A DNA stretch of 64,000 bases, taken from NCBI RefSeq assembly GCF_001712795.1, contig NZ_KV757652.1, forward strand, positions 1-64,000, written 5' to 3'. This document shows positions 34,163 through 43,317 of the stretch, in pieces. The stretch comes from Nostoc sp. KVJ20. Lineage in GTDB: Bacteria; Cyanobacteriota; Cyanobacteriia; Cyanobacteriales; Nostocaceae. The translations under genes were made by a program, and so were the position numbers. Every line of letters starts with the position of its first letter. Position 1 is the stretch's first letter. Below the pieces are notes generated by a model that worked only from the letters and a program-made list of their open reading frames with translations, was not told the DNA's origin and searched no databases.

Positions 34163-35098
34163 CTAGTTAAAGACCTTAGTTCGCCAAGGTGTTGGATCAA
34201 CAGATTGTCCGTTGACATACAAACCCCAGTGTAAATGTGGCCCCGTAGAAGCACCTGTTGAACCTACTGCGCCAATTAATTGACCAGCTTTGACAAAATC
34301 ACCTTCTTTAACGTTAATACGACTAAGGTGCATGAAAATACTGGTTATTCCTTGACCGTGGTCAATGCCAACTACGTTACCATGAACCCGAAACCCTTGG
34401 GATACCCTACCTACCAAAGCAACTCGCCCAGCGGCTGGGGCAATTACGGATGAACCGGCAGCACCAGCGTAGTCAAGACCACGATGATAGTAGTCATTTG
34501 CAAATGTACCATTATAGTAGCGACGTACACCATAGGTTGTACTCATTCGCCCTGCATTTGGCCTTAAGAATACTCCATTCCAATACTTTTCTGGTGTTTG
34601 TAGTGCCTTAAAAGCTGCCACACGCTGAAGTTCATGCTCTGTAGCCTTCACTCCAGCTTTGCCAGGTGGCAAAGTAATGCGTTGTACGGGGAACTTGCGA
34701 TTAAGCACATTCACTGCCAAGTTTTGCACTTGACCGTCCCCTGCAACCCGAAGTGTTCTAGTTCCAGCTTTTTCTAGTGGAGTTGTGGGAATAAAAGCCC
34801 GATACTGATTAGGTGCAATTTCAAAAGCTGGGTATGTATTATTACCACTAGCTACTGTTGGATTTGTACCATTTTCTGGATTATCTAGATTGATCTCCAC
34901 CGAGAGTGTATCCCCTAATTTAGGATTAGTTGGAGTCACTTTTACTTCTAAAGCATCTACAGGCAATGCCAAAGCGATTGGGAGAACAGCAAATATTCCC
35001 TTTAACACATTTATTGGATGACGATTGGCTGTCAAAGTTTTGACATCAAAGCCAAGCAACTTTTTGTTTGAACTACTAGCGCTATTCTCAATAATCAT
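34163..35098 (-). CDS. M23 (LytM-type) metallopeptidase
   Basis: 311 residues. N-terminal signal/anchor (INVLKGIFAVLPIALALPVDA), then a beta-rich domain (LEVKVTPTNPKLGDTLSVEI ...), then a C-terminal M23 peptidase. Zinc-site motifs are H-R-G-L-D (YHRGLDYAGAAG) and HLHW (GPHLHWGLYVNG), with the middle MHLS motif. All canonical ligands are present, so it should be an active peptidoglycan endopeptidase in the periplasm. It shares strand with the ComFB gene, 106 bp downstream. Confidence 0.9.
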   Translation of the reverse strand: MIIENSASSSNKKLLGFDVKTLTANRHPINVLKGIFAVLPIALALPVDALEVKVTPTNPKLGDTLSVEINLDNPENGTNPTVASGNNTYPAFEIAPNQYRAFIPTTPLEKAGTRTLRVAGDGQVQNLAVNVLNRKFPVQRITLPPGKAGVKATEHELQRVAAFKALQTPEKYWNGVFLRPNAGRMSTTYGVRRYYNGTFANDYYHRGLDYAGAAGSSVIAPAAGRVALVGRVSQGFRVHGNVVGIDHGQGITSIFMHLSRINVKEGDFVKAGQLIGAVGSTGASTGPHLHWGLYVNGQSVDPTPWRTKVFN

Positions 35099-35574
35099 AG
35101 AACTACAAAAAACCCCTTGCTTGTGTTGGAAAATAGACTAGCTTATTATTGCCAGTGTTTCCTATTTGAAGCCGATGTTGTTGTAAACCATAAATGTTAG
35201 GAGTTAGGAAATTCTCTAAGTACTTATGGATTGCAAGGGCGAATGATTTTATCTGTAATTATTAGTGAATTGGTATTAACTCTAATAATTAATGTGTATG
35301 ACATTGATAATGAGCATAAAATTTAACTATGGTTGATGGCAAAAACGCTCTTGTGACTTGCTATATGTTTCACTTGTTAGGCAATAAAGGAAACTCGTTG
35401 TGATCATACTCATTACATAATATACTTGAAGGAAATCTTGGAATCAACTGGACACTTTTTCAACTGGACACTAATATCACACTGTTAGATTGAAATCGGT
35501 ATGGGGAAATTACTTAAACTAGGTAAGTAAGTCCGCGAGTATAAACTTTGCATGATGGAATACGCTGATCAATT
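35099..35574. other. Intergenic stretch between the M23 gene and devA copy 1
   Basis: AT-rich with a short direct repeat TCAACTGGACACT (two copies near 35450-35475). No gene, hairpin terminator or obvious promoter could be assigned. Confidence 0.4.
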
Positions 35575-36273
35575 TTAGGCTGATAGTATTACTTTTGACT
35601 TGAGTTTACCATCTTCCAGGTCAACGATGCGATCGGCAATATCTAGGATGCGGTTGTCATGAGTAACCATCAAGATGGTGCAGCCTTGCTCTTTTGCCAG
35701 TTTTTGCATGAGATTGACTACATCTCGTCCTGATTGACTGTCAAGGGCGGCGGTGGGTTCATCCGCGAGGATTATTTGAGGATGACTGACTAGGGCACGA
35801 GCGATCGCTACTCTTTGTTTTTGTCCCCCAGACAGTTTATCAGGATAGTAATGCAAATGATTTCCTAATCCTACCTGTTCTAACATCTGGGCTGACCTAG
35901 CTCGCATCTTTTTTAACCCAAGATGTTTGTGCAATTCCAAAGCCATTTTGACGTTTTGGAGTGCCGTTAAACTACCATGCAAGTTATGTGCTTGGAAAAT
36001 ATAACCATTACGGCGTCGCGCTTGCACTAGTTGTTCAGCACTCGCACCATAAAGTTCTCGTCCTAACACCTGCAAACTACCAGATTGGGCAGAACGCAAC
36101 CCACCCACTAAGGTCAGCAAAGTAGTCTTGCCAGAACCAGAAGGACCAGTCATGATAATAATTTCACCAGCATTAATCTCTAAGTTGATGTTAAATAGAA
36201 TTTGCTTGCGGAGTGAACCATGACCAAAATAGTGGTCGAGATTTTTAATAGAGATGACGGGTTGACTAGTCAT
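35575..36273 (-). CDS. devA: DevA-like ABC transporter ATPase, cassette 1
   Basis: 232 residues. Walker A GPSGSGKTT, signature LSGGQKQRVAIARAL, Walker B with DEPTAALDS and the H-loop VTHDNR are all present. It powers a DevBCA-type efflux pump (MacAB-like). In heterocystous cyanobacteria DevBCA, with TolC, exports glycolipids for the heterocyst envelope, while paralogues serve other envelope or drug exports. It is the last gene of the minus-strand order devB-devC-devA, with devC 75 bp upstream. The start gives MTSQPVISIKNLDHYFGHG. Confidence 0.88.
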   Translation of the reverse strand: MTSQPVISIKNLDHYFGHGSLRKQILFNINLEINAGEIIIMTGPSGSGKTTLLTLVGGLRSAQSGSLQVLGRELYGASAEQLVQARRRNGYIFQAHNLHGSLTALQNVKMALELHKHLGLKKMRARSAQMLEQVGLGNHLHYYPDKLSGGQKQRVAIARALVSHPQIILADEPTAALDSQSGRDVVNLMQKLAKEQGCTILMVTHDNRILDIADRIVDLEDGKLKSKVILSA

Positions 36274-36348
36274 AAATAGCTTGATTACTCGTGATGACCG
36301 TCATTTGTCCTTTTCAAATGACCAGTGACCAATGACAAATGACAATTT

Positions 36349-37521
36349 TTAGAACATATCAGCAGGATCGGCGGCTTGGAGTTTGCGGGTGGCGATCGCA
36401 CCAGAAATTGTACACATAATGATAGTCAACACTAATACCTGCAATGCCCGAATTCCAGTCATGTACATGGGTAAATTTGTGGCACTGCGAGTCAGTTGGT
36501 AAAGTGCTAAAGATACTCCCAATCCAGGGAAGAAGCCGAGTGCTGCCAAGATCAACGATTCTTCAAGCACCACACCTAGGAGGTAGTAATTGCGATATCC
36601 CATAGCTTTGAAGGTGGCGTATTCTCGGACATGGGCATTAACGTCGGTGGAAAGGACTTGATAGACGATGATCACGCCCACGACAAAGCCCATCGATACA
36701 CCCAGGCTGAAAATAAACCCAATGGGTGAATTTGTTCTCCAGAAGTTATTTTCAAATTCAATAAATTCGGCGTGGGTTAAGACTCTGACATCATCTCTCA
36801 GGTAGGCTTTGAGCATTGCTGCTACTTTTTTCGGTTCATGGCCTGGTTTAAGAACAATCAAACCTAGACTGACACTGCTGGACTGTCGCCCAGAAAATAG
36901 CCGCAAAAAATTCTGATCACTGGTAATCAGGTTGCCATCAGAACCAAAGGAAGCCCCGACTTGGAATAAGCCACTAATGGTAATTGTGCGCCGTTCTATT
37001 TCTGTAGTCAGGGTTTTACCTTGGTCAATTTGAGCGATCGCTTTTTGATAATCTCCTCTTGCACCACGATCAAACAAAACGGTATCTGGCATTTTGATCG
37101 TTTGCAATTGCTGGTTAACATCTGTTAAGTCAAAAGCTGGCTTGTCTGGGTTAAAGCCGATAACTAACACCCCTGTCTCACGATGTGTTTGGGGATTTTT
37201 CCAGATTGCATTATTGAAATACATTGGTTCGGCTGACTTCACCCCTGGTATATCCATTGCTTGGTAAAGTCGCCGACGAGAAAATGTAGACAAGCTTGGC
37301 AAGTTACGGGCTTGGGGACTTGTTAAAACAATGTCTGCTTGCAAACTGCGATGTAATCTGGTGTTACTGTCATACAATGCAGTTTGAAAGCCTAACTGCA
37401 TGAACATCAGAAGATCCGCAAAGGCAATACCTGACAATGCCACGAAGAGACGGCTTTTTTCATGATTCAGTTGCAGCCATCCTAGAGGAGTTCGCCGTAG
37501 CAGTTGTTTGAGCAATCTCAT
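36349..37521 (-). CDS. devC: DevC-like permease, cassette 1
   Basis: 390 residues, MacB/FtsX-type permease. One transmembrane segment near the N-terminus (LFVALSGIAFADLLMFMQLG), a large periplasmic domain (about residues 50-270), then three C-terminal segments: SPIGFIFSLGVSMGFVVGVIIVYQVL, LLGVVLEESLILAALGFFPGLGVSLALY and ALQVLVLTIIMCTISGAIATRKL. This is the DevC topology. It is closely related along its full length to the DevC at 40619, including the shared N-terminal RTPLGWLQLNHEKSRLFVAL segment. Confidence 0.87.
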   Translation of the reverse strand: MRLLKQLLRRTPLGWLQLNHEKSRLFVALSGIAFADLLMFMQLGFQTALYDSNTRLHRSLQADIVLTSPQARNLPSLSTFSRRRLYQAMDIPGVKSAEPMYFNNAIWKNPQTHRETGVLVIGFNPDKPAFDLTDVNQQLQTIKMPDTVLFDRGARGDYQKAIAQIDQGKTLTTEIERRTITISGLFQVGASFGSDGNLITSDQNFLRLFSGRQSSSVSLGLIVLKPGHEPKKVAAMLKAYLRDDVRVLTHAEFIEFENNFWRTNSPIGFIFSLGVSMGFVVGVIIVYQVLSTDVNAHVREYATFKAMGYRNYYLLGVVLEESLILAALGFFPGLGVSLALYQLTRSATNLPMYMTGIRALQVLVLTIIMCTISGAIATRKLQAADPADMF

Positions 37522-37524
37522 AAT

Positions 37525-37665
37525 TAGGGACTGGGGATTGGGGATTAGGGACTTGGGATTAGGGACGGGGGATTAGGGACTGGGGATTGGGGGGACTTCA
37601 GAACTCCACTCATCTACTTCAGAATCTCCCAGTCCCCAGTACCCACTACCCAGTCCCCAATCCCC
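37525..37665. repeat. Heptad-rich repeat between devC and devB, cassette 1
   Basis: GGGGATT/AGGGACT units on one side and CCCCAGT/CCCCAAT units on the other. The halves are complementary, so the RNA between devB and devC of cassette 1 can form a long hairpin. This 147-bp gap is absent from cassette 2, where the two genes overlap. Confidence 0.7.
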
Positions 37666-37668
37666 TTT

Positions 37669-38868
37669 TCACAATTCAATTACTGCCTTAACTTGCATAT
37701 TGGTTAAGGTGGCAGCTTTTCGGCTGGAAGCTTCATCTAGTCGGATATGAACTTCTACTACTCTGTTGTCGATATTGCTGACGGGATCTGTGTTGATGAC
37801 ATTCTGTCGTCGCACTTGCAAGCCTTTGCGATCTACGATTCCCTGTAATTCAATCGGGAGGTAATCACCAAATACTCGCACTTGCTGCCCTGAATGCACT
37901 TTGCTGATATCGCTTTCGTAGACTTCGGCTATGACATACATCTGGCTGGTTTGGCCGATATCTGCAATGCCATCATTTGATACTAATTCTCCAGGATGGG
38001 TATGGATCTCAAATACCTGGCCATTTTGGGGCGATCGCACTACAGCCTGTTCAAGATTGACTTTTGCCAGATTCATAGCTGCTATGGCACGATTGACTTC
38101 TGCTTTGGCTGCTTCTACATCCACTCCGCGTACTTCAGCGATTTCATCAAGTGTTGCTGTGGCTTGTTTAACTTGTTGCTGACTAGTTGATTGGGTACGA
38201 TTTAATAGTGCCTGGGCTTCTTGTAGGCTTTTTTGGGCGGTTTCCAAGTTTAAACGCTTGCTATCCCGTTGAGAAGCGGAAATTGCGCCTTGTTGATATA
38301 GTCGCTGATAGCGCTCGTCTTCGGCTTGGGCGTTACGCACTTCGGCTTGGAATCGCTCAATTGTCGCGGCTTGGGCATTAAGATCACCTTGGCGTTCGGC
38401 TTCTAAACGAGCGATCGCAGCTTTTTGGGCAGCAATTTCACCACGTTTAGCACCTGCTTGGGTGCGGTTTAGGTTTGCCTGGGCTACTTTTACCTGTTCC
38501 TGCGCTTCTTTTAATGATGCTTGGAGGCGATCGCGGCTGTTCAAAATTGCGATCGCTTGTCCTGCTTTTACCCTATCCCCTTCTTTCACCAACAACTTTT
38601 CTACTCGACTTCCCTCCGCAGACACCGCAGCAGAGAGTTTAATTACCTTTCCCTGTGGTTCGAGTCGCCCTAAAGCTGTTACTGTTTTTAACTGTGGTAA
38701 TTGTGTTGCTGGTACTTGTGCCTCTGGATTTGCATAATTTTGCCAGCGTTTTACTATATAAAAACTTATTCCGCCAACCAATAAAGATGCAATTATGCTT
38801 ATAACAATAGATGGACGCAGAATAGACTTAGGGAACGTTCTGTACCCTAGCTTTGAGTTTCGCACCAT
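37669..38868 (-). CDS. devB: DevB-like membrane fusion protein, cassette 1
   Basis: 399 residues of the HlyD/MacA periplasmic adaptor family. N-terminal membrane anchor (ILRPSIVISIIASLLVGGISFYIV), a lipoyl-like half (VTALGRLEPQGKVIKLSA ... EGDRVKAGQAIAIL), a long coiled-coil hairpin of about 180 residues (LKEAQEQVKVAQANL ... KAEVNRAIAAMNLAKVNLEQ), and the returning beta half ending NMQVKAVIEL. It bridges the inner-membrane pump to a TolC-type outer-membrane channel. The C-terminal KAVIEL ending is shared with DevB copy 2. Confidence 0.87.
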   Translation of the reverse strand: MVRNSKLGYRTFPKSILRPSIVISIIASLLVGGISFYIVKRWQNYANPEAQVPATQLPQLKTVTALGRLEPQGKVIKLSAAVSAEGSRVEKLLVKEGDRVKAGQAIAILNSRDRLQASLKEAQEQVKVAQANLNRTQAGAKRGEIAAQKAAIARLEAERQGDLNAQAATIERFQAEVRNAQAEDERYQRLYQQGAISASQRDSKRLNLETAQKSLQEAQALLNRTQSTSQQQVKQATATLDEIAEVRGVDVEAAKAEVNRAIAAMNLAKVNLEQAVVRSPQNGQVFEIHTHPGELVSNDGIADIGQTSQMYVIAEVYESDISKVHSGQQVRVFGDYLPIELQGIVDRKGLQVRRQNVINTDPVSNIDNRVVEVHIRLDEASSRKAATLTNMQVKAVIEL

Positions 38869-39693
38869 AGATTACCTCTTAACTAGTGGCGCAGAAAAAA
38901 GAACAAATTAGGCTTTTATCGAAGAAGGCAGGAGGCAGAGGGCAGGAGGCAGGAGGAAAACTGCCCGACGCTCGCGGACTCGCTACCGCTACGCTATCTG
39001 TAACAGCCCGCGACCCTCTGGAGCAAGGGTTTAAGACAAGAACTCCAAAAATTCTAGTTTTGTGGCTCTTTTTCAGGAGGGGTTTGAATCCTATAAGTGA
39101 AAAAACCTCCTGCCGACGCTCGCGGACTCGCTACCGCTGCGCTATCCTGCCTCCTACCTCCTTCAACCGTAATTGTTTGCTAATTACTACTTTTTTAGTC
39201 AGTTATTGTTGATTTATCACTTAACAGTCCATAACAAAATTGTAAATTGTTGACATTTTAGTTAGATCAGGTATTTATCTGGATAGGAAAATCTACTGAT
39301 TGATAAATTTGTTTTACTGTGAAACTACCTTTGGTTTATGAAAGTATTCAGGTATAGTAAACGGTTTCAAAATTACGAGTTGTAACAGCGCCAACAATCA
39401 GAATCAAATTAAGCCAATAAAATAAGTATTTTTTGTCAAAATTATGAATCATGCCAACTTTTGATGATTAATTGTATATAAACACCAAAATGCAGGTATA
39501 ATAATTAATCTACAAAACATAAGTAGACACTAAATTATGTCTACTTAAAACTTAGAGTTATTTCCACTCAAAAATTATGATATTTTTATCCGATACTTTG
39601 AAAAGTTAAGGGATATTTAAAATCTATTATTTAGATGCAATACGGAGTAGTAAACTTAATCTAAAATCGTCCGTTAGAAATTTATTCTAAGAC
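38869..39693. repeat. Repeat-bearing gap between the two dev cassettes
   Basis: Two nearly identical segments with GACGCTCGCGGACTCGCTAC (about 38968-39000 and 39114-39148) are embedded in GGCAGGA/CCTCCTG heptads. The following 500 bp are AT-rich without a gene. The open frame 38886-39212 translates the repeats only. The gap separates the cassettes by nearly 1 kb, so cassette 1 probably has its own promoter somewhere here. Confidence 0.6.
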
Positions 39694-39833
39694 CTAGTAC
39701 CGCACGGCGCAAATAAGCCACCCATCTTAAACGTCTGAAACCTTTGCAAACAATTAATTACGAATTACGTTAGCGCAGCGTTAGCGACGCAGGAGCGTCA
39801 TTACGAATTACGAATTCCGCCTTGCGGTACTAG
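39694..39833. mobile_element. 140-bp MITE-like element containing the 62-bp repeat
   Basis: Ends are inverted: CTAGTACCGCACGGCG (39694-39709) and CGCCTTGCGGTACTAG (39818-39833), 16 bp with one mismatch. Inside lies the 62-bp segment 39756-39817, identical in reverse complement to 8134-8195. There is no coding capacity, and no target duplication longer than the CTAG ends could be seen. It ends four bases beyond the stop codon of the minus-strand devA copy 2. Confidence 0.7.
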
Positions 39834-39837
39834 TAGC

Positions 39838-40536
39838 CTAACTGGCTGCAACAACAGCACGGTCATTTACTAATTTGCCATCTTCCATGTAGACGATGCG
39901 ATCGGCAATATCTAGAATGCGGTTGTCATGAGTAACCAAGAGAATGGTACAGTCTTGTTCTTTAGCTAGTTTTTGCATGAGGTTGACCACATCTCGTCCC
40001 GATTTACTGTCAAGGGCGGCTGTGGGTTCATCCGCTAAGACAATTTTAGGACGACCAACCAACGCACGAGCGATCGCAACTCTTTGTTTTTGTCCCCCAG
40101 ATAAATCATCAGGATAATAATTGAGGCGATGCCCTAATCCTACCTCCTCTAACATTTGGGCTGACCGGGTTTTCATTTCTGTCGGTGAAATATTATTATG
40201 CACTTCCAAGCCCATTCTGACGTTCTGGAGTACTGTCAGGCTACCGTGCAAGTTGTGCGCTTGGAATATATAACCGTTATTGCGTCGCACTTGGGTAAGT
40301 TGTCCTGTACTAGCGCCACAAAGTTCTTGTCCCAATATCTGCAAACTACCAGATTGGGCAGAACGCAAGCCGCCTGCTAAGGTGAGAAGTGTCGTTTTAC
40401 CAGAACCAGAAGGCCCAGTCATAATAATAATTTCGCCGGCGTTAATATCCAGATTGATATCAAAAAGAACTTGCTTACGGAGTTGACCATTACCAAAATA
40501 GTGGTCGAGATTTTTAACAGAGATTACAGGAAGCAT
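39838..40536 (-). CDS. devA: DevA-like ABC transporter ATPase, cassette 2
   Basis: 232 residues, with the same motifs as the copy at 35575: GPSGSGKTT, LSGGQKQRVAIARAL, DEPTAALDS and VTHDNR. It differs from that copy mainly in the helical region (HNNISPTEMKTRSAQML) and the C-terminal tail (VNDRAVVAAS). It is the third gene of the order devB-devC-devA on the minus strand, 82 bp after devC. A MITE-like element begins right after its stop codon. Confidence 0.88.
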   Translation of the reverse strand: MLPVISVKNLDHYFGNGQLRKQVLFDINLDINAGEIIIMTGPSGSGKTTLLTLAGGLRSAQSGSLQILGQELCGASTGQLTQVRRNNGYIFQAHNLHGSLTVLQNVRMGLEVHNNISPTEMKTRSAQMLEEVGLGHRLNYYPDDLSGGQKQRVAIARALVGRPKIVLADEPTAALDSKSGRDVVNLMQKLAKEQDCTILLVTHDNRILDIADRIVYMEDGKLVNDRAVVAAS

Positions 40537-40618
40537 ACTAAATTTTAGATTTTAGATTTTAGATTGCGAATTGTGTAAGTATCTTGATGCCCAATGCCCA
40601 ATTCCCAATTCCCAATTT

Positions 40619-41794
40619 TTAAAACATATCTGCGGGGTCAGCAGATTGTAATTTCCGAGTAGCGATCGCACCAGAAATAATACACATAATCATTGTTAGC
40701 ATTAGCACTGTGGTGGCTCGTGCTACGGTCATATAAAGTGGTAAATTGGTTGCATTGCGAGTTAAAGCATAAAGTCCTAAAGGTGCGATCGCTCCCGGAA
40801 TAAAGCCCAAGATTGCCAAAATTATCGCCTCTTCAAACACCACGCCTAATAAATAGAGATTGTTATAGCCCATTGCTTTGAAAGTGGCGTATTCTTTGAT
40901 ATGGGAATTCACATCTGTAGAAAGTACTTGATAGACGATAATCACGCCTACCATAAATCCCATTGCTACACCCAGGCTGAAGATAAACCCAATGGCTGTA
41001 TTTTTTTTCCAATAATCTGTTTCAAATTCGATAAATTCTGCTTTGGTTAAAACTTTAACATCATCATCTAAATGAGATTCTAAAGCTGCTTTCACCTGTT
41101 TTGCGTCATAACCTGGTTCTAGTTGAACCAAACCTATACTGACGCTACTTGCTTCTCGTTTAGGAAATAGTCGCAAGAAATTCTGGTCGCTGGTAATCAG
41201 GTTGCCATCAGCCGCAAAGGAAGCGCCGATTGAAAATAAGCCGCTAATGGTAATTGTTCGGCGGTCAATTTCAGTTGTCACAGGTTTCCCTTGATCAACT
41301 TGAGCGATCGCTTCTTGATAATCTCCTCTAGAGGCGCGATCGAACAGCAGGGTGTCTGGTAACTTCACCCGATCTATCTGGCTGTTCACATCCGGTAAGT
41401 CAAAGGCTGGCTTTTCAGGATTGATCCCGATCACTAGCACAGATGTCTTTTGGCGTGTTTTAGGATTCTTCCAATCGACAATGTTGACATACATTGGTTC
41501 TGCGGATTTCACCCCTTGTATATCCATTGCCTGATACAGTCGCCGCCGCGTAAAGGTGGAGGCATTTAACACGTTACGGGCTTGAGGACTAACTAGAAAA
41601 ATATCAGCCTGGATACTATTGTGCAGTTTAGTATTACTTTCAAATAAGGCGGTCTGAAACCCTAGCTGCATGAACATAAGAACATCAGCGAAAGCAATGC
41701 CTCCCAATGCCACCAATAGACGGCTTTTTTCATGACTCAGTTGCAACCATCCCAGGGGGGTTCGCTGCCGCAGTTGTTGAATAAATCCAATCAC
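40619..41794 (-). CDS. devC: DevC-like permease, cassette 2
   Basis: 391 residues, same topology as the copy at 36349: N-terminal transmembrane segment (LLVALGGIAFADVLMFMQLG), periplasmic domain, and three C-terminal segments (TAIGFIFSLGVAMGFMVGVIIVYQVL and following). It starts with GTG, and the TGA stop of devB overlaps that start as GTGA, so the two proteins are translationally coupled. The coupling is missing in cassette 1. Confidence 0.88.
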   Translation of the reverse strand: MIGFIQQLRQRTPLGWLQLSHEKSRLLVALGGIAFADVLMFMQLGFQTALFESNTKLHNSIQADIFLVSPQARNVLNASTFTRRRLYQAMDIQGVKSAEPMYVNIVDWKNPKTRQKTSVLVIGINPEKPAFDLPDVNSQIDRVKLPDTLLFDRASRGDYQEAIAQVDQGKPVTTEIDRRTITISGLFSIGASFAADGNLITSDQNFLRLFPKREASSVSIGLVQLEPGYDAKQVKAALESHLDDDVKVLTKAEFIEFETDYWKKNTAIGFIFSLGVAMGFMVGVIIVYQVLSTDVNSHIKEYATFKAMGYNNLYLLGVVFEEAIILAILGFIPGAIAPLGLYALTRNATNLPLYMTVARATTVLMLTMIMCIISGAIATRKLQSADPADMF

Positions 41795-43107
41795 AGTTCA
41801 ATTACCGCCTTTACTTGTAGGTTGGTAAACTTTGCAGCTTTGACGCTAGATACTTCATCTAGTCGCACATGTACTTCCACTACTCTGGCGTCAATATTGC
41901 TAGAGGGGTCACTGTTGACGAGATTTTGCCGCTGTACCTGCATCCCCATCCAATCGACAGTTCCCTGCAATTCTCCAGGGAGGGAATCGCTGATTACCTT
42001 GACCCGTTGCCCCGATCGCACTTTGTTAATATCACTTTGGTAAACTTCTGCAACTGCATACATCTGGTCGGTTCGACCTAATTCTACAATCCCGTCATTA
42101 GAAACGGTTTCTCCAGCCCTTGTATTAATCTTCAAAATTTGTCCCGCTTCCGGTGCGCGGACATAAGCCTGATCGAGTTGCGCTCTAATTTTTGCCACAG
42201 TCGCTTGAGCGCTGTCTACCTCTGCTTGGGCGTTAGCAATATCTGTCGGACGGATTTCAGCTGTTTGGTTAAGGGTGGCTTTGGCTTCGTTAATCTGCTG
42301 TTGCAAGCTAGCGAGGGTTTGGTTGCGGTTCGCTTTGGCTTCTTTAATTTGCTGTTCTAAAGTAGCGACAGTTCTTGTCTTATTGGCTTGGTTTTCAATT
42401 ACCTGCTGAGTAGAAGTTTCTGCACTCAAGCGTTTTTGATCGGCTTGCTGACTAGAAATTGCCCCTGCTTTGTATAAAGCTTCGTAGCGTTGCACATCTA
42501 CTTGAGCGTTCCGCTTTTCAGCTGCAACACGATCCACCGTTGCTTGTAAACTCTCTCGTTGTCCTTGCAAGTCTGCTTCTAGGCGATCAATTGTGGCTTG
42601 CTGAGTTTTGACATTTCCCTCTAATTCGACTTGCAGACGGCTGACAGCAGCTTGTTTTGCACCAATTTCTCCCTGTTTTGCTCCCGCTTTTACCTGGTCA
42701 AGGTTAGATTTGGCAACTTGAACTTGTTTTTGGGCTTCAACTAAACTTGCTTGTAAGCGATCGCGACTATCCATAATGGCAATTACCTGTCCAGCCTGGA
42801 CGCGAGCGCCTTCTTTTACTAATAACTTCTGAACCAGACTCCCCTCAGTAGAAGAAGTTGCAGACAGTTTTATAACTTCTCCATTTGGTTCTAAACGTCC
42901 CAATGCTGTGACTGTTTTTACCACTGGCTGAATAGCTACTGGCGCTATTTGCTTCTCATTAGCGGTAGCCTGAAACTTTAGTACCGTGTAAACACTAGCT
43001 CCACCTATTAATAGAGATGTAATTATTGCTAATGTAGTTGGCGATCGCAAAAGATTTTGGGGAGACTTTAAATCCTCTCGTTTCCAGTTCTGCACCATAG
43101 TGTTCAC
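41791..43107 (-). CDS. devB: DevB-like membrane fusion protein, cassette 2
   Basis: 438 residues. It has an N-terminal anchor (TLAIITSLLIGGASVYTVLKF), the same VTALGRLEPNGEVIKLSA lipoyl-side motif and EGARVQAGQVIAIMDSRDRLQASL as copy 1, a longer coiled-coil hairpin (about 210 residues, rich in Ala/Gln/Lys heptads such as QQINEAKATLNQ), and the final VKAVIEL. The extra length against copy 1 lies in the coiled coil, which would change the reach of the periplasmic tunnel. It is divergent from the TetR gene. Confidence 0.87.
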   Translation of the reverse strand: MNTMVQNWKREDLKSPQNLLRSPTTLAIITSLLIGGASVYTVLKFQATANEKQIAPVAIQPVVKTVTALGRLEPNGEVIKLSATSSTEGSLVQKLLVKEGARVQAGQVIAIMDSRDRLQASLVEAQKQVQVAKSNLDQVKAGAKQGEIGAKQAAVSRLQVELEGNVKTQQATIDRLEADLQGQRESLQATVDRVAAEKRNAQVDVQRYEALYKAGAISSQQADQKRLSAETSTQQVIENQANKTRTVATLEQQIKEAKANRNQTLASLQQQINEAKATLNQTAEIRPTDIANAQAEVDSAQATVAKIRAQLDQAYVRAPEAGQILKINTRAGETVSNDGIVELGRTDQMYAVAEVYQSDINKVRSGQRVKVISDSLPGELQGTVDWMGMQVQRQNLVNSDPSSNIDARVVEVHVRLDEVSSVKAAKFTNLQVKAVIEL

Positions 43108-43157
43108 TTTTCCCCATTAGCAACTTGTACTAAACTGTTCAGTTCAATTCATGCTAA

Positions 43158-43177
43158 ACTAAACGGATTAGTTTAGT
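43158..43177. promoter_or_regulatory. Palindromic operator candidate (TetR type)
   Basis: ACTAAAC-GGATTA-GTTTAGT, a perfect 7-bp inverted repeat with a 6-bp spacer, in the 210-bp space between devB copy 2 (starting leftward at 43107) and the TetR gene (starting rightward at 43318). The size and placement suit binding by a TetR dimer controlling both genes. The sequence is direct; the function is inference. Confidence 0.5.
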
Positions 43178-43317
43178 CAATAGCACAAAGGTAGAATTCT
43201 CAATTTAATCAGCTTGCCTTGAGTTATAAACCAGAATGCTTGTCAGGACTGGGATTAATGACGTAGGGTAAATTGCCGCATCTATTAAAATTGTTTATAA
43301 GAGAGGAAGATTAATAA

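Noticed and set aside
38640..38690. GGTTCGAGTC word resembling a tRNA T-arm
   Set aside because: It is inside devB on the opposite strand, with no acceptor stem or anticodon arm around it. No tRNA gene was recognised in the window.
38886..39212. Open frame of 108 codons between the dev cassettes
   Set aside because: Its peptide is the translation of two copies of a dispersed repeat with heptads. No family features.
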